A DNA stretch of 38,022 nt, from the NCBI RefSeq assembly GCF_001050375.1, contig NZ_KQ130511.1:1-38022 (forward strand), given 5' to 3'. Shown one piece after another: positions 18,302 through 28,371 of the stretch (positions are counted from its first letter, which is position 1; the number at the start of each line of letters is the position of its first letter). Made by a program: the position numbers and the translations under genes. The notes beneath the pieces were generated by a model. The model did not search any database. It worked only from the letters and a program-made list of their open reading frames with translations, and had not been told where the DNA came from. The stretch is from Catenovulum maritimum. GTDB lineage: Bacteria > Pseudomonadota > Gammaproteobacteria > Enterobacterales > Alteromonadaceae.

Positions 18302-19534
18302 ATGGCAGGGATATTATCAATGATACTAGCTGGTGGTGCGGGTACTCGGTTATTTCCATTAACCGAAACTCGAACAAAACCGGCTGTTCCATTCGCGGGT
18401 CAATATAGACTTATTGACTTTGTTTTAAATAATTTCGTTAACTCTGATTTACTTAAAATTTACGTCCTCACGCAGTTCAAATCGCAATCACTTAATATAC
18501 ATCTTCGCCAAGCTTGGCATTTTTCTGGATTAACCGATCATTTTATTGACCCGATTCCAGCACAAATGCGCATGGGTAAAAGATGGTATGAAGGTACAGC
18601 TGATGCGATTTATCAAAATTTACGCTTGATTGAGATACATCAACCAGATCAAGTTGTTATTTTTGGTAGTGATCACATTTATAAAATGAACGTTCGTCAA
18701 ATGACGACTTTCCATACTGACAAGGAAGCCGACTTAACTGTTGCAGCAATTCGAGTTCCTATTGAAGAAGCACACCAATTTGGTGTAATGGAAATCGATG
18801 AAGAAGGACGACTAATTGGATTTGAAGAAAAACCGGCTAATCCAAAATCATTACCAGGTAACCCAGACGTAGCTCTAATCTCTATGGGCAACTATGTTTT
18901 CGAGTCTGAGGTTTTATACAAAGAATTAAAAGCTGACGCTAAAGATCCTAATTCATCTCACGATTTTGGTAAAAATATCATTCCTAATCTAATGAAAAAC
19001 GGTAACGTTTTCGTTTATGATTTTGCCAATAATAAAATTCCAGGTGAAAAGGGCGACCCTTTCTACTGGCGTGATGTTGGTACGATTGATGCTTACTGGC
19101 AGGCTTCTATGGATTTATTAAATGCGAACAGCGAATTTAATATGTTTAATCCTAAATGGCCAATGAGAACTTACCACCCAACTTTGCCTTCAGCACAAAT
19201 ATTTAAGCCAGAAAATGGTGAGCATAATCAAATTGTTGATAGTTCAATTGCCTCTGGTTGTGTTGTGAATGGTGCTCGAGTTGAGAAGTCAGTTCTGGGT
19301 TATGAAGTGACAGTTGAGCCAAATGCTGAAGTCACAGAAAGTGTCATCATGGGTAATACAGTAATAGGCTCTGGCTGTAAATTACATCGCACAATACTGG
19401 ACAAAAATGTCAAGATCGCTCCTGGCACTGAGATTGGTTTAGATCATGATCTAGACGAGAAGCGAGGCTTCACTATTTCTGCAAATGGCATAGTGACAGT
19501 ACCAAAAGGCACAGTAGTAGGATTTGATAAATAA
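18302..19534 (+). CDS. glgC: Glucose-1-phosphate adenylyltransferase GlgC
   Basis: Makes ADP-glucose from glucose 1-phosphate and ATP, the committed step of bacterial glycogen synthesis. The 410 residues are slightly shorter than E. coli GlgC (431). The nucleotide loop GGAGTRLFPLT (11-21), WYEGTADAIYQN, GSDHIY and FEEKP are present. A left-handed beta-helix domain forms the C-terminal third. glgA follows after 3 bp, so the two form an operon. No branching enzyme or phosphorylase gene is in the window. Confidence 0.96.
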   Translation: MAGILSMILAGGAGTRLFPLTETRTKPAVPFAGQYRLIDFVLNNFVNSDLLKIYVLTQFKSQSLNIHLRQAWHFSGLTDHFIDPIPAQMRMGKRWYEGTADAIYQNLRLIEIHQPDQVVIFGSDHIYKMNVRQMTTFHTDKEADLTVAAIRVPIEEAHQFGVMEIDEEGRLIGFEEKPANPKSLPGNPDVALISMGNYVFESEVLYKELKADAKDPNSSHDFGKNIIPNLMKNGNVFVYDFANNKIPGEKGDPFYWRDVGTIDAYWQASMDLLNANSEFNMFNPKWPMRTYHPTLPSAQIFKPENGEHNQIVDSSIASGCVVNGARVEKSVLGYEVTVEPNAEVTESVIMGNTVIGSGCKLHRTILDKNVKIAPGTEIGLDHDLDEKRGFTISANGIVTVPKGTVVGFDK

Positions 19535-19537
19535 TTA

Positions 19538-20968
19538 ATGAATATCTTATTTGTTTCATCAGAAGTTGAAGATATTGCAAAAACTGGTGGCTTAGCTGAT
19601 GTAGCTAAAGCCTTACCTGTATCTTTCAATAAAATGGGGCACGATGTTCGGATAATCACACCATTTTATCAGGTGAGTAAGTCAGTTGAAAATGCGCAAA
19701 CAGTTTTAACTGACGTTGAACTTCATGCTGGAAATTTAACCTACAAATACAATGTTAAGCAAATAACCTTACACGGAATCACTGTATATCTAGTCGATTA
19801 CCCTGCCTATTTCGATCGAAAAGGGATATACAGTGAAGGTTATGATGCATACGATGATAATGGTGAGCGCTATGCATTTTTTAGCATGGCTGCGCTACAT
19901 TTAACTCAACTATTAGAGTTTAAACCAGACATCATTCATTGTAATGATTGGCATACAGGCTTAATACCGCTTTATTTGAAAAAACATTGGTACGACAATC
20001 CATATTTAGCGTCAGCTAAAACGGTATTGTCTGTCCACAATGGCGCCTTCCAAGGGGTTTTCCACCTAGATAGTGTTCCAATCTTGCAAAAAAGCGGGAT
20101 AGACCATGAAGACGTCCATCATGGATTGGTTAATTACTTAAAAATTGCGGTTAAATACGCAACTAAAATAGTTGCAGTAAGCCCTAGCTATGCAAAAGAG
20201 CTACAAACCGATCTTGGTTCGCATCACATGGGTGACGTCTTTAGAAGTCGTTCGCATGACATGCATGGGATTATCAATGGTTGTGATTACAGCCAATGGG
20301 ACCCAGAAACCGACCCGGAAATACCATCACAATACTCAGTAGAGAATATGAATGGTAAAGCTTTTTGTAAAGCGAACTTGCAGCAACACAGTCATCTCCC
20401 TGTTGATGGTGATATTCCATTAATTGGAATGGTTTGTCGCATTACCGATCAAAAAGGCTTTGGTTACTTACTGCCAATACTCGAAAATATCTTACATCAC
20501 AATGTTCAAGTTGTAATGATAGGTACGGGTGACCCGCAATTAGTTAGCCAAATTCAAGCAATTAGTGAAAGACACCGTAACAAGTTCTATTTCTTGCACG
20601 ACTTTAATTTGAGTTTTTCTCATTTAATAACTGCGGGTAGTGACTACTTTTTGATGCCGTCTTTATTTGAACCTTGTGGTTTAAATCAGATGTACTCATT
20701 AGCCTACGGTACCTTACCTATTGTTCGAGCGGTTGGCGGACTAAAAGATACAGTGGTTGACCTTGAAGCAGATCCAGTCAATGCGAATGGATTTGTATTT
20801 GATAGACCAGACAGTGAAGCATTATTAAACTGTGTCAGAAAAGCATTACTTTTCTATCACGAATACCCTCAAACATTTGATGTAATTCGTAAAAAAGCAA
20901 TGCAAACCAAATTTGATTGGTATAACTCAGCGTTAGAATACGAAGCTTTATACAAATCAATTATCTAA
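19538..20968 (+). CDS. glgA: Glycogen synthase GlgA (ADP-glucose type)
   Basis: GT5 glycosyltransferase that extends alpha-1,4-glucan chains from ADP-glucose. The 476 residues are the normal length. K15 lies in the KTGGLADV motif that binds ADP-glucose. The C-terminal EPCGLNQMYSLAYG and VRAVGGLKDTV stretches are the usual donor-binding elements. It is cotranscribed with glgC 3 bp upstream. A hairpin without a T run (20978-21006) follows, and the convergent DUF3293 gene ends inside it. Confidence 0.96.
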   Translation: MNILFVSSEVEDIAKTGGLADVAKALPVSFNKMGHDVRIITPFYQVSKSVENAQTVLTDVELHAGNLTYKYNVKQITLHGITVYLVDYPAYFDRKGIYSEGYDAYDDNGERYAFFSMAALHLTQLLEFKPDIIHCNDWHTGLIPLYLKKHWYDNPYLASAKTVLSVHNGAFQGVFHLDSVPILQKSGIDHEDVHHGLVNYLKIAVKYATKIVAVSPSYAKELQTDLGSHHMGDVFRSRSHDMHGIINGCDYSQWDPETDPEIPSQYSVENMNGKAFCKANLQQHSHLPVDGDIPLIGMVCRITDQKGFGYLLPILENILHHNVQVVMIGTGDPQLVSQIQAISERHRNKFYFLHDFNLSFSHLITAGSDYFLMPSLFEPCGLNQMYSLAYGTLPIVRAVGGLKDTVVDLEADPVNANGFVFDRPDSEALLNCVRKALLFYHEYPQTFDVIRKKAMQTKFDWYNSALEYEALYKSII

Positions 20969-20977
20969 TAATGGGCG

Positions 20978-21006
20978 GAAGTGTCATATTGTTAATATGC
21001 CACTTC
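20978..21006. repeat. Hairpin between convergent glgA and DUF3293 gene
   Basis: GAAGTG then CATAT (20978-20989) pairs with ATATG then CACTTC (20995-21006), with one T-C mismatch and a 5-base loop. It spans the stop codon of the minus-strand gene. No T run follows on either strand, so its role in termination is uncertain. Confidence 0.5.
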
Positions 21007-21414
21007 ACTCATACTCAATTTAATCCTCTGATTAAATAAGCCAATAAACTCTTCTTGATACATTTCAGCCATTAACCTGCAAGGCGTTAGATAAAGCTGA
21101 TTCGCCTCAACCCAAAAGATAGCATTTTGCTGATACTTATCAGCTAATTTAATTGCCTCAGCTTTCTCAATAGCGACTATCCAACTTTTTTCTTTATGAC
21201 AAAAATTAGCTGAACAGCCAGTGATACTTCGGTAAGGCACATTAAGGCTAAGAATGTCAGACTGCAGCATTTTGTCTTTCAAACTATTTTCGGAATGATT
21301 GAGAATTACGCCATTGGGATTACATGCAGTAATAATGGCAAAATTTAAATGAGCTGAAACGGGTTGTTTCAAAATAAATACAGTGTCTTTGTATAATTGC
21401 CATACAGATGTCAT
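20992..21414 (-). CDS. DUF3293 family protein
   Basis: Small cytoplasmic protein of 140 residues without signal peptide or membrane helix. The pattern resembles DUF3293: FAIITACNPNG near 25-35, a middle GCSANFCHKEKSW stretch, and AIFWVEANQLYL near 98-109. The biochemical function of this family is not known to me. It is convergent with glgA and divergent from the kinase gene at 21642; nothing in the context gives it a role. The ATG start has no strong ribosome site. Confidence 0.75.
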   Translation of the reverse strand: MTSVWQLYKDTVFILKQPVSAHLNFAIITACNPNGVILNHSENSLKDKMLQSDILSLNVPYRSITGCSANFCHKEKSWIVAIEKAEAIKLADKYQQNAIFWVEANQLYLTPCRLMAEMYQEEFIGLFNQRIKLSMSEVAY

Positions 21415-21586
21415 TAAATCAGTTCCTATCTGTCAATCTTAATAAAGTGTTATCACCATATATAGAGTGCTAATGAAATTGCGCAATAAGACTTTAGCTT
21501 AAACTTACCAATTAGCCTAACCTATTTGGGATAATTATTTTCAATGATAAGCATGAAAAATCACAGGGTTACTTGTTAAAAACCGG

Positions 21587-21612
21587 GTTTATACATAAAC
21601 TGGTTTGTATAA
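21587..21612. repeat. Overlapping small palindromes upstream of the sensor kinase
   Basis: GTTTATACATAAAC (21587-21600) is a 6-bp-arm palindrome. TTATACA (21589-21595) also pairs with TGTATAA (21606-21612). They lie 30-55 bp before the kinase start at 21642 and could be an operator. Short AT-rich palindromes also occur by chance. Confidence 0.35.
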
Positions 21613-21641
21613 GACTAAAATAAAGTTATGACACTTATTCG

Positions 21642-23288
21642 ATGATAAAAAATCAAAAAAAGATGCCTCCTAAAGCCATGTCATCCATTCGCTCGAATGT
21701 GATTTTTATGGTGTTAGTTATTTCCACAGTATCTCTGATACTCGCATTTGTGATAAACGGTGTATTCGAAGTTAAACAGCAAAAATCGACCCTAGCATCT
21801 CAAGCAAAATCTTTTGCAGACATCATAGGCTTCAGCGCCTCGACAAATTTATTATTTGGTGACCCCGTCAGTGAAAACGCAAGGCTGACAACACTCGAAA
21901 TTGATAAAAACATAGAGAACATTCACATCTATCGAATCAATGAAGAAAACGGCAAAGTCGAATTTTTTGCTAGTTACAACAAAGTAAATACACCACCCAT
22001 ACCAACTAAAATTAACAAATTAAAAGAACTATCAGACGTTACATATAGTGATAATTACTTAGAGTTGATTAGAGGCATTAATTTTGAAGGCAATGAGATA
22101 GGTTACATCTATGTCAGATTTTCATTAGCTCAACTTAAAGAGCAACTATACTCCACCTTATATTTAAAATTACTTGTCTTGTTAATCTCACTAGGCATTG
22201 CGCTAGTATTGGCCCTTAGGTTACAAAACTCTCTGACTAAACCTATTAAAGAGTTAGTTGAAGTATTTAAATATGTTTCGAAAGAGAAAGACTATAGCGT
22301 TCGCGCGCCCAAACAGTCTCTGATTGAATTAAATGCCTTAAGTACCTCATTTAATACTATGTTAGATCGGATTCAAGCTTACTTAGAAAAACAAGCAGAA
22401 GCAGAAAAACAGATCCGAAAACTAAATCAGAGCTTAGAAGACAAAGTAGGTCAGCGCACAGATGCGTTAAAAGACGCAAATGTAGAACTGATGTCAACAC
22501 TCGAAACCTTGCATCAATATCAAAACCAATTAGTTGAAACCGAAAAAATGGCCTCTCTTGGTGATATGGTCGCTGGCATCGCGCATGAAGTTAATACGCC
22601 AATTGGTTTAGGGGTAACAGCTTCCACCTTGCTAATGGATCGAATCAAAGACATCAGAGAAGTACTGGATAATAAAAAGTTAACCGCAGGGCATTTGGAC
22701 CGATTTTTAACCGAAGGTCACGAAAATTTAAATATCATTTACCGCAACCTCAACCGAGCCGCAGAATTAATTAGCAGCTTTAAACAAGTTGCAGTTGATC
22801 AAAGTAGCGAAAACGATAGAGTCTTTCTATTGTCTGAATTTTTGAAAGATGTACTGCTATCACTTAGGCCTAAGCTCAAGCATCACGAACATATCATAAA
22901 CGTAGAATGTGATGAAAAATTAACCATAGAGAGCAAGCCTGGGCCTTTAAATCAAATTTTTATCAATTTAATTATGAATTCTGTTATTCATGGGTTTGAA
23001 TTTATAGAAAAAGGCACCATAACTATAAGTATGGAAGCAACAGGTAATCGTTTAAAAATTCTATACCGAGATAATGGTAAAGGTGTAAACGAGCAACTAA
23101 GGAAGAAAATATTCGATCCTTTTGTAACAACAAAAAGAGGTGAGGGTGGTAGTGGTTTAGGCATGCACCTAGTTTATAATTTGGTGACTCAAGCCCTAGG
23201 TGGAAACATCACAGTCGCCAGTGAAGAAGGAAAAGGAATCGAATTTGATATTAGTATTCCAGTAAATGTTAAAAAAGTAGTAGTTTAA
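21642..23288 (+). CDS. Membrane sensor histidine kinase with periplasmic CHASE8-like domain and HAMP
   Basis: Inner-membrane kinase of 548 residues with unknown signal. Helix 1 is near 19-42 and helix 2 near 172-193. Between them is a periplasmic domain with the TNLLFGD pattern seen in CHASE8-type sensors. A HAMP linker (about 194-247), a coiled coil (about 250-300), HisKA with H315 in GIAHEVNTP, and an ATPase domain with NLIMNSVIHG and GGSGLGMHL complete it. It has no receiver. arcA follows 98 bp downstream but appears to have its own promoter, so ArcA is not clearly its partner. In-frame ATGs at 21663 and 21678 are alternative starts, and none has a strong ribosome site. Confidence 0.86.
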   Translation: MIKNQKKMPPKAMSSIRSNVIFMVLVISTVSLILAFVINGVFEVKQQKSTLASQAKSFADIIGFSASTNLLFGDPVSENARLTTLEIDKNIENIHIYRINEENGKVEFFASYNKVNTPPIPTKINKLKELSDVTYSDNYLELIRGINFEGNEIGYIYVRFSLAQLKEQLYSTLYLKLLVLLISLGIALVLALRLQNSLTKPIKELVEVFKYVSKEKDYSVRAPKQSLIELNALSTSFNTMLDRIQAYLEKQAEAEKQIRKLNQSLEDKVGQRTDALKDANVELMSTLETLHQYQNQLVETEKMASLGDMVAGIAHEVNTPIGLGVTASTLLMDRIKDIREVLDNKKLTAGHLDRFLTEGHENLNIIYRNLNRAAELISSFKQVAVDQSSENDRVFLLSEFLKDVLLSLRPKLKHHEHIINVECDEKLTIESKPGPLNQIFINLIMNSVIHGFEFIEKGTITISMEATGNRLKILYRDNGKGVNEQLRKKIFDPFVTTKRGEGGSGLGMHLVYNLVTQALGGNITVASEEGKGIEFDISIPVNVKKVVV

Positions 23289-23301
23289 TGCTACTATTTG
23301 A

Positions 23302-23330
23302 TTGAGTGATGGCGCTAATATCACTATAAT
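23302..23330 (+). promoter_or_regulatory. Candidate sigma-70 promoter of arcA
   Basis: TTGAGT (23302-23307) and a perfect TATAAT (23325-23330) are 17 bp apart, placing transcription start about 50 bp before arcA. The spacer holds an inverted repeat, AGTGAT (23305-23310) and ATCACT (23320-23325), which could bind a regulator. This suggests arcA is expressed apart from the upstream kinase gene. Confidence 0.55.
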
Positions 23331-23386
23331 CTAATGAAGTAAAAGAAATTATTATAATTAAACTAGCTAAACAAGAAAAAATGCCA

Positions 23387-24097
23387 ATGCAAACACATAA
23401 TATCCTAATCGTAGAAGATGAAGCAGTTACTCGAAGCACTTTAGTCAGTTTATTTGAAGCAGAAGGCTATAATGTCTTCTCTGCAGAGAATGGTGACGAA
23501 ATGCATCAAATTCTTAAAACTAACGACGTAAACTTAGTCGTGATGGACATTAACTTACCAGGTAAAAATGGTTTAATGTTAGCTCGTGAATTACGTGAAA
23601 ATAAGAGTATGGGTCTAATTTTCTTGACCGGACGCGACAACGACGTTGATCGTATTCTAGGTCTTGAGATAGGCGCAGATGATTATCTTGTTAAGCCATT
23701 TAACCCGCGTGAATTAACTATACGTGCAAGAAACTTACTCGGCAGAACTAAAACTGCTCCAGTAGAAACAGTTGATTCAGTAACAGAATATAAATTTAAC
23801 GGCTGGGTGCTTGACTGTGATAGTCGTTCGTTAATCGCACCAGACCAAGATAATATTCGTCTACCTAAGAGTGAGTTTAGAGCTTTAAAACTGCTTTTAG
23901 ATAACCCAGGCAAAATTTTAACTCGTGAACAGTTAATCAAAGAAATGACTGGTAGAGACTTAAAACCAAATGACAGAACAGTTGACGTTACCGTTCGTCG
24001 TTTAAGAAAACACTTTGAATCAACACCTGACACACCTGAGATTATCTCAACTATCCATGGTGAAGGTTACCGTTTCTGCGGTGAAATTTCAGAGTAA
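23387..24097 (+). CDS. arcA: Aerobic respiration response regulator ArcA
   Basis: OmpR-family DNA-binding response regulator activated by ArcB under low oxygen; it mainly represses aerobic respiration genes. The receiver (about 1-120) has the acidic pair VEDE, phospho-Asp in [11 protein letters not shown], and K in [10 protein letters not shown]. The winged helix (about 135-232) ends with [12 protein letters not shown]. Long stretches are identical to E. coli ArcA. I choose the ATG at 23387, not 23381, because it starts at the same place as E. coli ArcA, puts the phospho-Asp at 54 as there, and has a better-spaced AAGAA. A terminator follows directly. Confidence 0.94.
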   Translation: MQTHNILIVEDEAVTRSTLVSLFEAEGYNVFSAENGDEMHQILKTNDVNLVVMDINLPGKNGLMLARELRENKSMGLIFLTGRDNDVDRILGLEIGADDYLVKPFNPRELTIRARNLLGRTKTAPVETVDSVTEYKFNGWVLDCDSRSLIAPDQDNIRLPKSEFRALKLLLDNPGKILTREQLIKEMTGRDLKPNDRTVDVTVRRLRKHFESTPDTPEIISTIHGEGYRFCGEISE

Positions 24098-24126
24098 AAC
24101 ATTTTGCTTCTGGTGATTAGGATATG

Positions 24127-24150
24127 AAAGCAGCTGTATAGCTGCTTTTT
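24127..24150 (+). terminator. Intrinsic terminator of arcA
   Basis: AAAGCAGCT (24127-24135) pairs with AGCTGCTTT (24140-24148) around GTAT, followed by further T residues. It lies 30 bp after the arcA stop. The convergent dciA stop codon touches its right edge. On the minus strand the T run is only the three bases within the stem. Confidence 0.8.
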
Positions 24151-24605
24151 CATTTCAATAGTTTTTTGATCGCGTTTCCGAGTTCTTCAGGTAAATCAGG
24201 TAGTATTGAGGTTAAAGATTCAGTCGCTTTTTTTGAAAGCTTTTTCTGGTTCACTTCTGCTGTCGGGTTAATCTTGCTAGCTGTATATTGTTTAGTTTGA
24301 ACTTGTCTTGATGGCTCAACTTGGCATTTAATGTTAATTAACTGAGGAAATTTTTTTCTTAAATTAGACATTAAATTCAATTTGATAGCATTGAATTGCA
24401 TTTGATAATTGGCTGATGGAATAGTGACAACTAGGTTACTATTATCAAAGCTTTTAAAAACAACTACATCTTTCAATGATTCAGGAATGTAAAGCGCTAG
24501 CTCAGATGCTATGTCACTGTTATACTTCCGTGAATTTGGAGATACCTGCTGTTTAGGCCATTTTTCGGATAAAATTTGTTTTGCAGATTTCGGTCTTGGG
24601 CGCAT
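24150..24605 (-). CDS. dciA: DciA-like (DUF721) replicative helicase loader
   Basis: Predicted cytoplasmic protein that assists loading of the DnaB helicase in bacteria lacking phage-derived DnaC. The 151 residues have a basic start, then the DUF721 core (about 28-95). The core includes LALYIPESLKDVVVF and the strand with ATIPSANYQMQF-like spacing. A lysine-rich tail with the ELGNAIKKLL helix ends the protein. The gene next to an M23 peptidase and secA is the arrangement known around dciA in Pseudomonas. It is divergent from the peptidase gene with a 12-bp gap. Assignment rests on the domain pattern plus synteny. Confidence 0.8.
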   Translation of the reverse strand: MRPRPKSAKQILSEKWPKQQVSPNSRKYNSDIASELALYIPESLKDVVVFKSFDNSNLVVTIPSANYQMQFNAIKLNLMSNLRKKFPQLINIKCQVEPSRQVQTKQYTASKINPTAEVNQKKLSKKATESLTSILPDLPEELGNAIKKLLK

Positions 24606-24617
24606 TTAAGTGTACTT

Positions 24618-25553
24618 ATGTCATTATTAATTCAATATAAAAAAAGTGGTTACGAGTTAAGCTGGGAGTTAGGCTTTCGGCATGCATTTTTTTTATTGTT
24701 ACTCCTCTTTAGCTTAGCTTACGGCTCAGTTTACAGCTATAAGTTATTCACTAAAAATGATCTCAACGCGCATTCTACACCTTTCAGCCAATCAAAACAG
24801 CAGTTAGCAGAGCACAAAGCCATACTCGAACAACTACAAGCAAAAACCCAAGCTGAGCTAGCGGCAATAAAACTAAAATTAGCAGAATTACAAACTAAAG
24901 CACTGAGAGTTAATGCTTTAGGAGAAAGGTTAGCGGATAACGCCAAATTACAGAAAGATGAGTTTAACTTTGCCCTACCAGTTGCGGTAGGTGGACCGGC
25001 AGAAGCGCTAAATGACGAACAAATGCAAATTGAACCTGTTCAGCATCAGCTAATTGAAGAAATGCAAAGTTTATTAAATGACTTCAATGAACAAGAAAGA
25101 CAGTTAAGCCTACTTGAATCTGTCATGCTTAACCACAATATAAGTGATCAGATATATATTTCGGGTAGACCAGCTAACTCAGGTTGGTTGTCTTCATACT
25201 ATGGTATGCGTAAAGACCCGTTTTCAGGATTACCTGCACACCATAAGGGAATTGACTTTGCTGGAAAAGAAGGCACAAAAGTCATAGCAACAGGGGCAGG
25301 GGTTGTCACTTGGGCCGAACAAAGATACGGATATGGCAAAATGGTTGAAATAGATCATGGCAATGGTTTTAAAACCCGTTATGGTCACAACAAAGAATTA
25401 TTAGTTTCAGTTGGCGATATTGTTACTAAAGGTATGCAAATCGCTAAAATGGGCTCAACAGGACGCTCCACCGGTCCTCACGTACATTATGAAATTCTTA
25501 AAAATGGTAAACAGATTGATCCATTAAAATATGTATACCGCAAAAGTCGATAG
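24618..25553 (+). CDS. Membrane-anchored M23 family metallopeptidase
   Basis: Predicted inner-membrane protein whose periplasmic domain cleaves or regulates cleavage of peptidoglycan cross-links. A TTG at 24576 in frame would overlap dciA, so I take the ATG at 24618 (311 residues). One membrane helix lies near 23-43, a coiled coil at about 58-115, and a LytM/M23 domain at about 185-300. All zinc and catalytic residues are present: H209 and D213 in HHKGIDF, and H288 and H290 in GPHVHYE. It is therefore likely an active enzyme, not an EnvC-like activator. It lies between dciA and secA. Confidence 0.88.
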   Translation: MSLLIQYKKSGYELSWELGFRHAFFLLLLLFSLAYGSVYSYKLFTKNDLNAHSTPFSQSKQQLAEHKAILEQLQAKTQAELAAIKLKLAELQTKALRVNALGERLADNAKLQKDEFNFALPVAVGGPAEALNDEQMQIEPVQHQLIEEMQSLLNDFNEQERQLSLLESVMLNHNISDQIYISGRPANSGWLSSYYGMRKDPFSGLPAHHKGIDFAGKEGTKVIATGAGVVTWAEQRYGYGKMVEIDHGNGFKTRYGHNKELLVSVGDIVTKGMQIAKMGSTGRSTGPHVHYEILKNGKQIDPLKYVYRKSR

Positions 25554-25607
25554 GTAGAATAGTTAAACGCTCAAACACACAGCGCTTTAACTCAACAATA
25601 CAACGTT

Positions 25608-25636
25608 AAAACAATTTATAAGATTGTTTTTTATTT
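25608..25636 (+). terminator. Weak AT-rich terminator or leader hairpin before secA
   Basis: AAAACAAT (25608-25615) pairs with ATTGTTTT (25623-25630) around a 7-base loop and is followed by a T-rich run. The stem is short and AT-rich. It may end the peptidase transcript or lie in the secA leader, 40 bp before its start. Confidence 0.45.
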
Positions 25637-25677
25637 TTTCAAAGCACGAACCTTACTAGAAGGGTCAGGATAGATAA

Positions 25678-28371
25678 ATGATTACAAAAATACTGACATC
25701 AATATTTGGCAGCAGAAACGACAGAATCATAAAAAAACTAAGAAAATCAGTTGTCCTAATTAATAATTTGGAAGCCGAATATGAAGTATTAAGTGATGAA
25801 GAATTAAAGCAAAAAACCGCGGAATTCAAAAAGCGCTTAGCGGATGGCGAAACACTTGACCAAATATTAAATGAAGCATTCGCAGTTTGTCGTGAAGCAT
25901 CGAAACGAGTATTTCAAATGCGTCACTTTGACGTGCAATTACTTGGTGGCATGGTTTTACACCAAGGTAAAATTGCTGAAATGCGTACCGGTGAAGGTAA
26001 AACACTAACTGCAACTTTACCTGCGTATTTAAATGCACTAGCGGGTTCAGTTCACGTTGTTACAGTAAATGATTACTTAGCCAAACGTGATGCTGAATGG
26101 AGCAGACCGTTATTTGAATTTTTAGGCTTAAGCGTTGGTTGTAATATCCCTGGCATGGGACCAGTAGAAAAACGCGCCGCTTACGCATGTGACATAGTTT
26201 ACGGAACCAATAACGAATTTGGTTTTGACTTCTTGCGCGATAATATGGCCTTTAGTCCAGAAGAGCGTGCGCAAAGCGAACTAACCTATGCAATCGTCGA
26301 TGAAGTTGACTCCATTCTAATCGATGAAGCTAGAACACCGCTCATCATTTCAGGGCCTGCAGAAGATAGCTCTGAGCTTTACACCAAGATCAATACACTT
26401 GTTCCTAGCCTGATTCAAACAGATAAAGAAGATACAGAAGAAGAAAACAGCGAAGGTGATTTCACCGTCGATGAAAAATCTAAACAAGTTCACTTAACCG
26501 AACAAGGCCAAATTAACATAGAAAAACTGTTAATAGAAAACGGCGTTTTAGCTGAGGGTGACTCTTTATATTCAGCGGCTAATATCAGCATGTTCACCCA
26601 TATTAACGCTGCACTAAGAGCGCATAAACTTTATCACAAAGACGTTGATTACCTAGTTAAAGATGATCAAATCGTGATCGTTGACGAACATACAGGTCGA
26701 ACAATGGAAGGCCGCCGTTGGTCAGAAGGTTTACATCAAGCGATAGAAGCTAAAGAAGGCGTTCAAATTCAAAACGAAAACCAAACGCTAGCATCTGTTA
26801 CTTTCCAGAATTACTTCCGTATCTACAAAAAATTATCTGGTATGACAGGTACAGCAGATACAGAAGCGTTCGAATTTAATCACATTTACGGCTTAGAAAC
26901 TTTAGTCTTACCGACTAACAAACCTATGATACGTAAAGACATGGCCGATTTAGTCTATTTAACCGCGGAAGAAAAATACGAAGCGATAGTTGAAGACATA
27001 AATCAATGTGTTGAGCAAGGTCGACCAGTCCTAGTCGGTACAGTTTCAATTGAAAACTCAGAATTAATTTCAAAATTCTTAAAATCTAAGAAAATTCCAC
27101 ATCAAGTACTAAATGCTAAATATCACGCTAAAGAAGCTGAAATTATCGCGCAAGCAGGTCAACCAGGTGCGGTTACAATCGCAACCAACATGGCAGGTCG
27201 TGGTACGGATATTGTTTTAGGTGGTAACCCAGAAGACGAAATCTCACGTCTTAAATCACCAACTGAAGCTCAAATTGAACACATCAAAACTGAGTGGAAA
27301 AAACGTCACGACAAAGTACTTGAAAATGGTGGTTTACACATAATAGGTACAGAAAGACACGAATCAAGACGAATCGATAATCAACTTCGTGGTCGTGCGG
27401 GTCGTCAAGGTGATGCAGGTTCATCTCGTTTCTACCTTTCAATGGAAGATGCACTTATGCGAATCTTTGCATCAGAGCGAGTTGCCGGCTTAATGAAAAA
27501 ATTAGGTATGGAACGCGGCGAAGCAATCGAGCATCCATGGGTAACTAAAGCGATTGAAAATGCACAACGTAAAGTTGAGACTCGTAACTTCGACATTCGT
27601 AAAAACTTACTTGAATACGATGATGTTGCTAACGACCAACGTAAAGTGGTTTACCAACAACGTAACGAATTATTAGACGAAACGGATATCAGCGAAACCA
27701 TCCAAGTTATTCGTGAAGATGTCGTAAGTGGGGTTATTGCAAGCTACATCCCACCACAATCAGTTGAAGAAATGTGGGATGTACCTGGCTTAGAAGAAAG
27801 ATTGAAATCTGACTTCATGGTTAACTTCCCAATCCAGCAATGGTTAAAAGAAGACAACAAACTAGACGAAGAAAAACTAAGTGAAAAAATCTTAGAAGGT
27901 ATAGTTGCAGATTACAAAGCAAAAGAAGAGCAAGTGGGCGAGGGCGTTATTCGTCACTTCGAAAAAGCGATTATGCTGCAAACACTAGATTCACATTGGA
28001 AAGAGCATCTAGCTGCTATGGATCACTTACGTCAAGGCATTCACCTACGTGGTTACGCCCAAAAGAATCCTAAGCAAGAATATAAGCGTGAATCCTTTGA
28101 GCTATTCTCACAAATGCTTGAGAACCTTAAAGTTGAAGTGGTTAGCGTATTATCTAAAGTCAGAGTTCGCGAAGAGTCAGATGTTGAAGCAGTTGAAGAA
28201 AAGAGAAGACAATCAGAAGCTGCACCAAAACAATATCAGCATGAAAACGAAGACGCTTTAAACCAAAGACCACAAGCTCATGTACGCGAAGGCGCTAAAG
28301 TAGGTCGCAATGATCCATGTCCATGTGGTTCAGGTGAAAAGTACAAACACTGTCACGGTAAATTAAGCTAA
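25678..28371 (+). CDS. secA: Preprotein translocase ATPase SecA
   Basis: Motor ATPase that pushes unfolded preproteins through the SecYEG channel. The 897 residues are close to E. coli SecA (901). Walker A MRTGEGKT is at 102-109. [19 protein letters not shown] marks the DEAD-type motif, and [14 protein letters not shown] is motif VI. The C-terminal zinc-binding tail [14 protein letters not shown], which binds SecB and lipid, is intact. No secM-like arrest gene is visible upstream, where an M23 peptidase gene sits instead. mutT starts directly after the stop codon. Confidence 0.98.
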   Translation: MITKILTSIFGSRNDRIIKKLRKSVVLINNLEAEYEVLSDEELKQKTAEFKKRLADGETLDQILNEAFAVCREASKRVFQMRHFDVQLLGGMVLHQGKIAEMRTGEGKTLTATLPAYLNALAGSVHVVTVNDYLAKRDAEWSRPLFEFLGLSVGCNIPGMGPVEKRAAYACDIVYGTNNEFGFDFLRDNMAFSPEERAQSELTYAIVDEVDSILIDEARTPLIISGPAEDSSELYTKINTLVPSLIQTDKEDTEEENSEGDFTVDEKSKQVHLTEQGQINIEKLLIENGVLAEGDSLYSAANISMFTHINAALRAHKLYHKDVDYLVKDDQIVIVDEHTGRTMEGRRWSEGLHQAIEAKEGVQIQNENQTLASVTFQNYFRIYKKLSGMTGTADTEAFEFNHIYGLETLVLPTNKPMIRKDMADLVYLTAEEKYEAIVEDINQCVEQGRPVLVGTVSIENSELISKFLKSKKIPHQVLNAKYHAKEAEIIAQAGQPGAVTIATNMAGRGTDIVLGGNPEDEISRLKSPTEAQIEHIKTEWKKRHDKVLENGGLHIIGTERHESRRIDNQLRGRAGRQGDAGSSRFYLSMEDALMRIFASERVAGLMKKLGMERGEAIEHPWVTKAIENAQRKVETRNFDIRKNLLEYDDVANDQRKVVYQQRNELLDETDISETIQVIREDVVSGVIASYIPPQSVEEMWDVPGLEERLKSDFMVNFPIQQWLKEDNKLDEEKLSEKILEGIVADYKAKEEQVGEGVIRHFEKAIMLQTLDSHWKEHLAAMDHLRQGIHLRGYAQKNPKQEYKRESFELFSQMLENLKVEVVSVLSKVRVREESDVEAVEEKRRQSEAAPKQYQHENEDALNQRPQAHVREGAKVGRNDPCPCGSGEKYKHCHGKLS

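Noticed and set aside
21628-21645. Five-codon leader frame whose stop overlaps the kinase start
   Set aside because: It is very short, has no clear ribosome site and is easily produced by chance.
24576-24617. TTG start for the M23 peptidase overlapping dciA
   Set aside because: It would overlap the divergent dciA start and adds residues that do not look like a signal; the ATG at 24618 is simpler.
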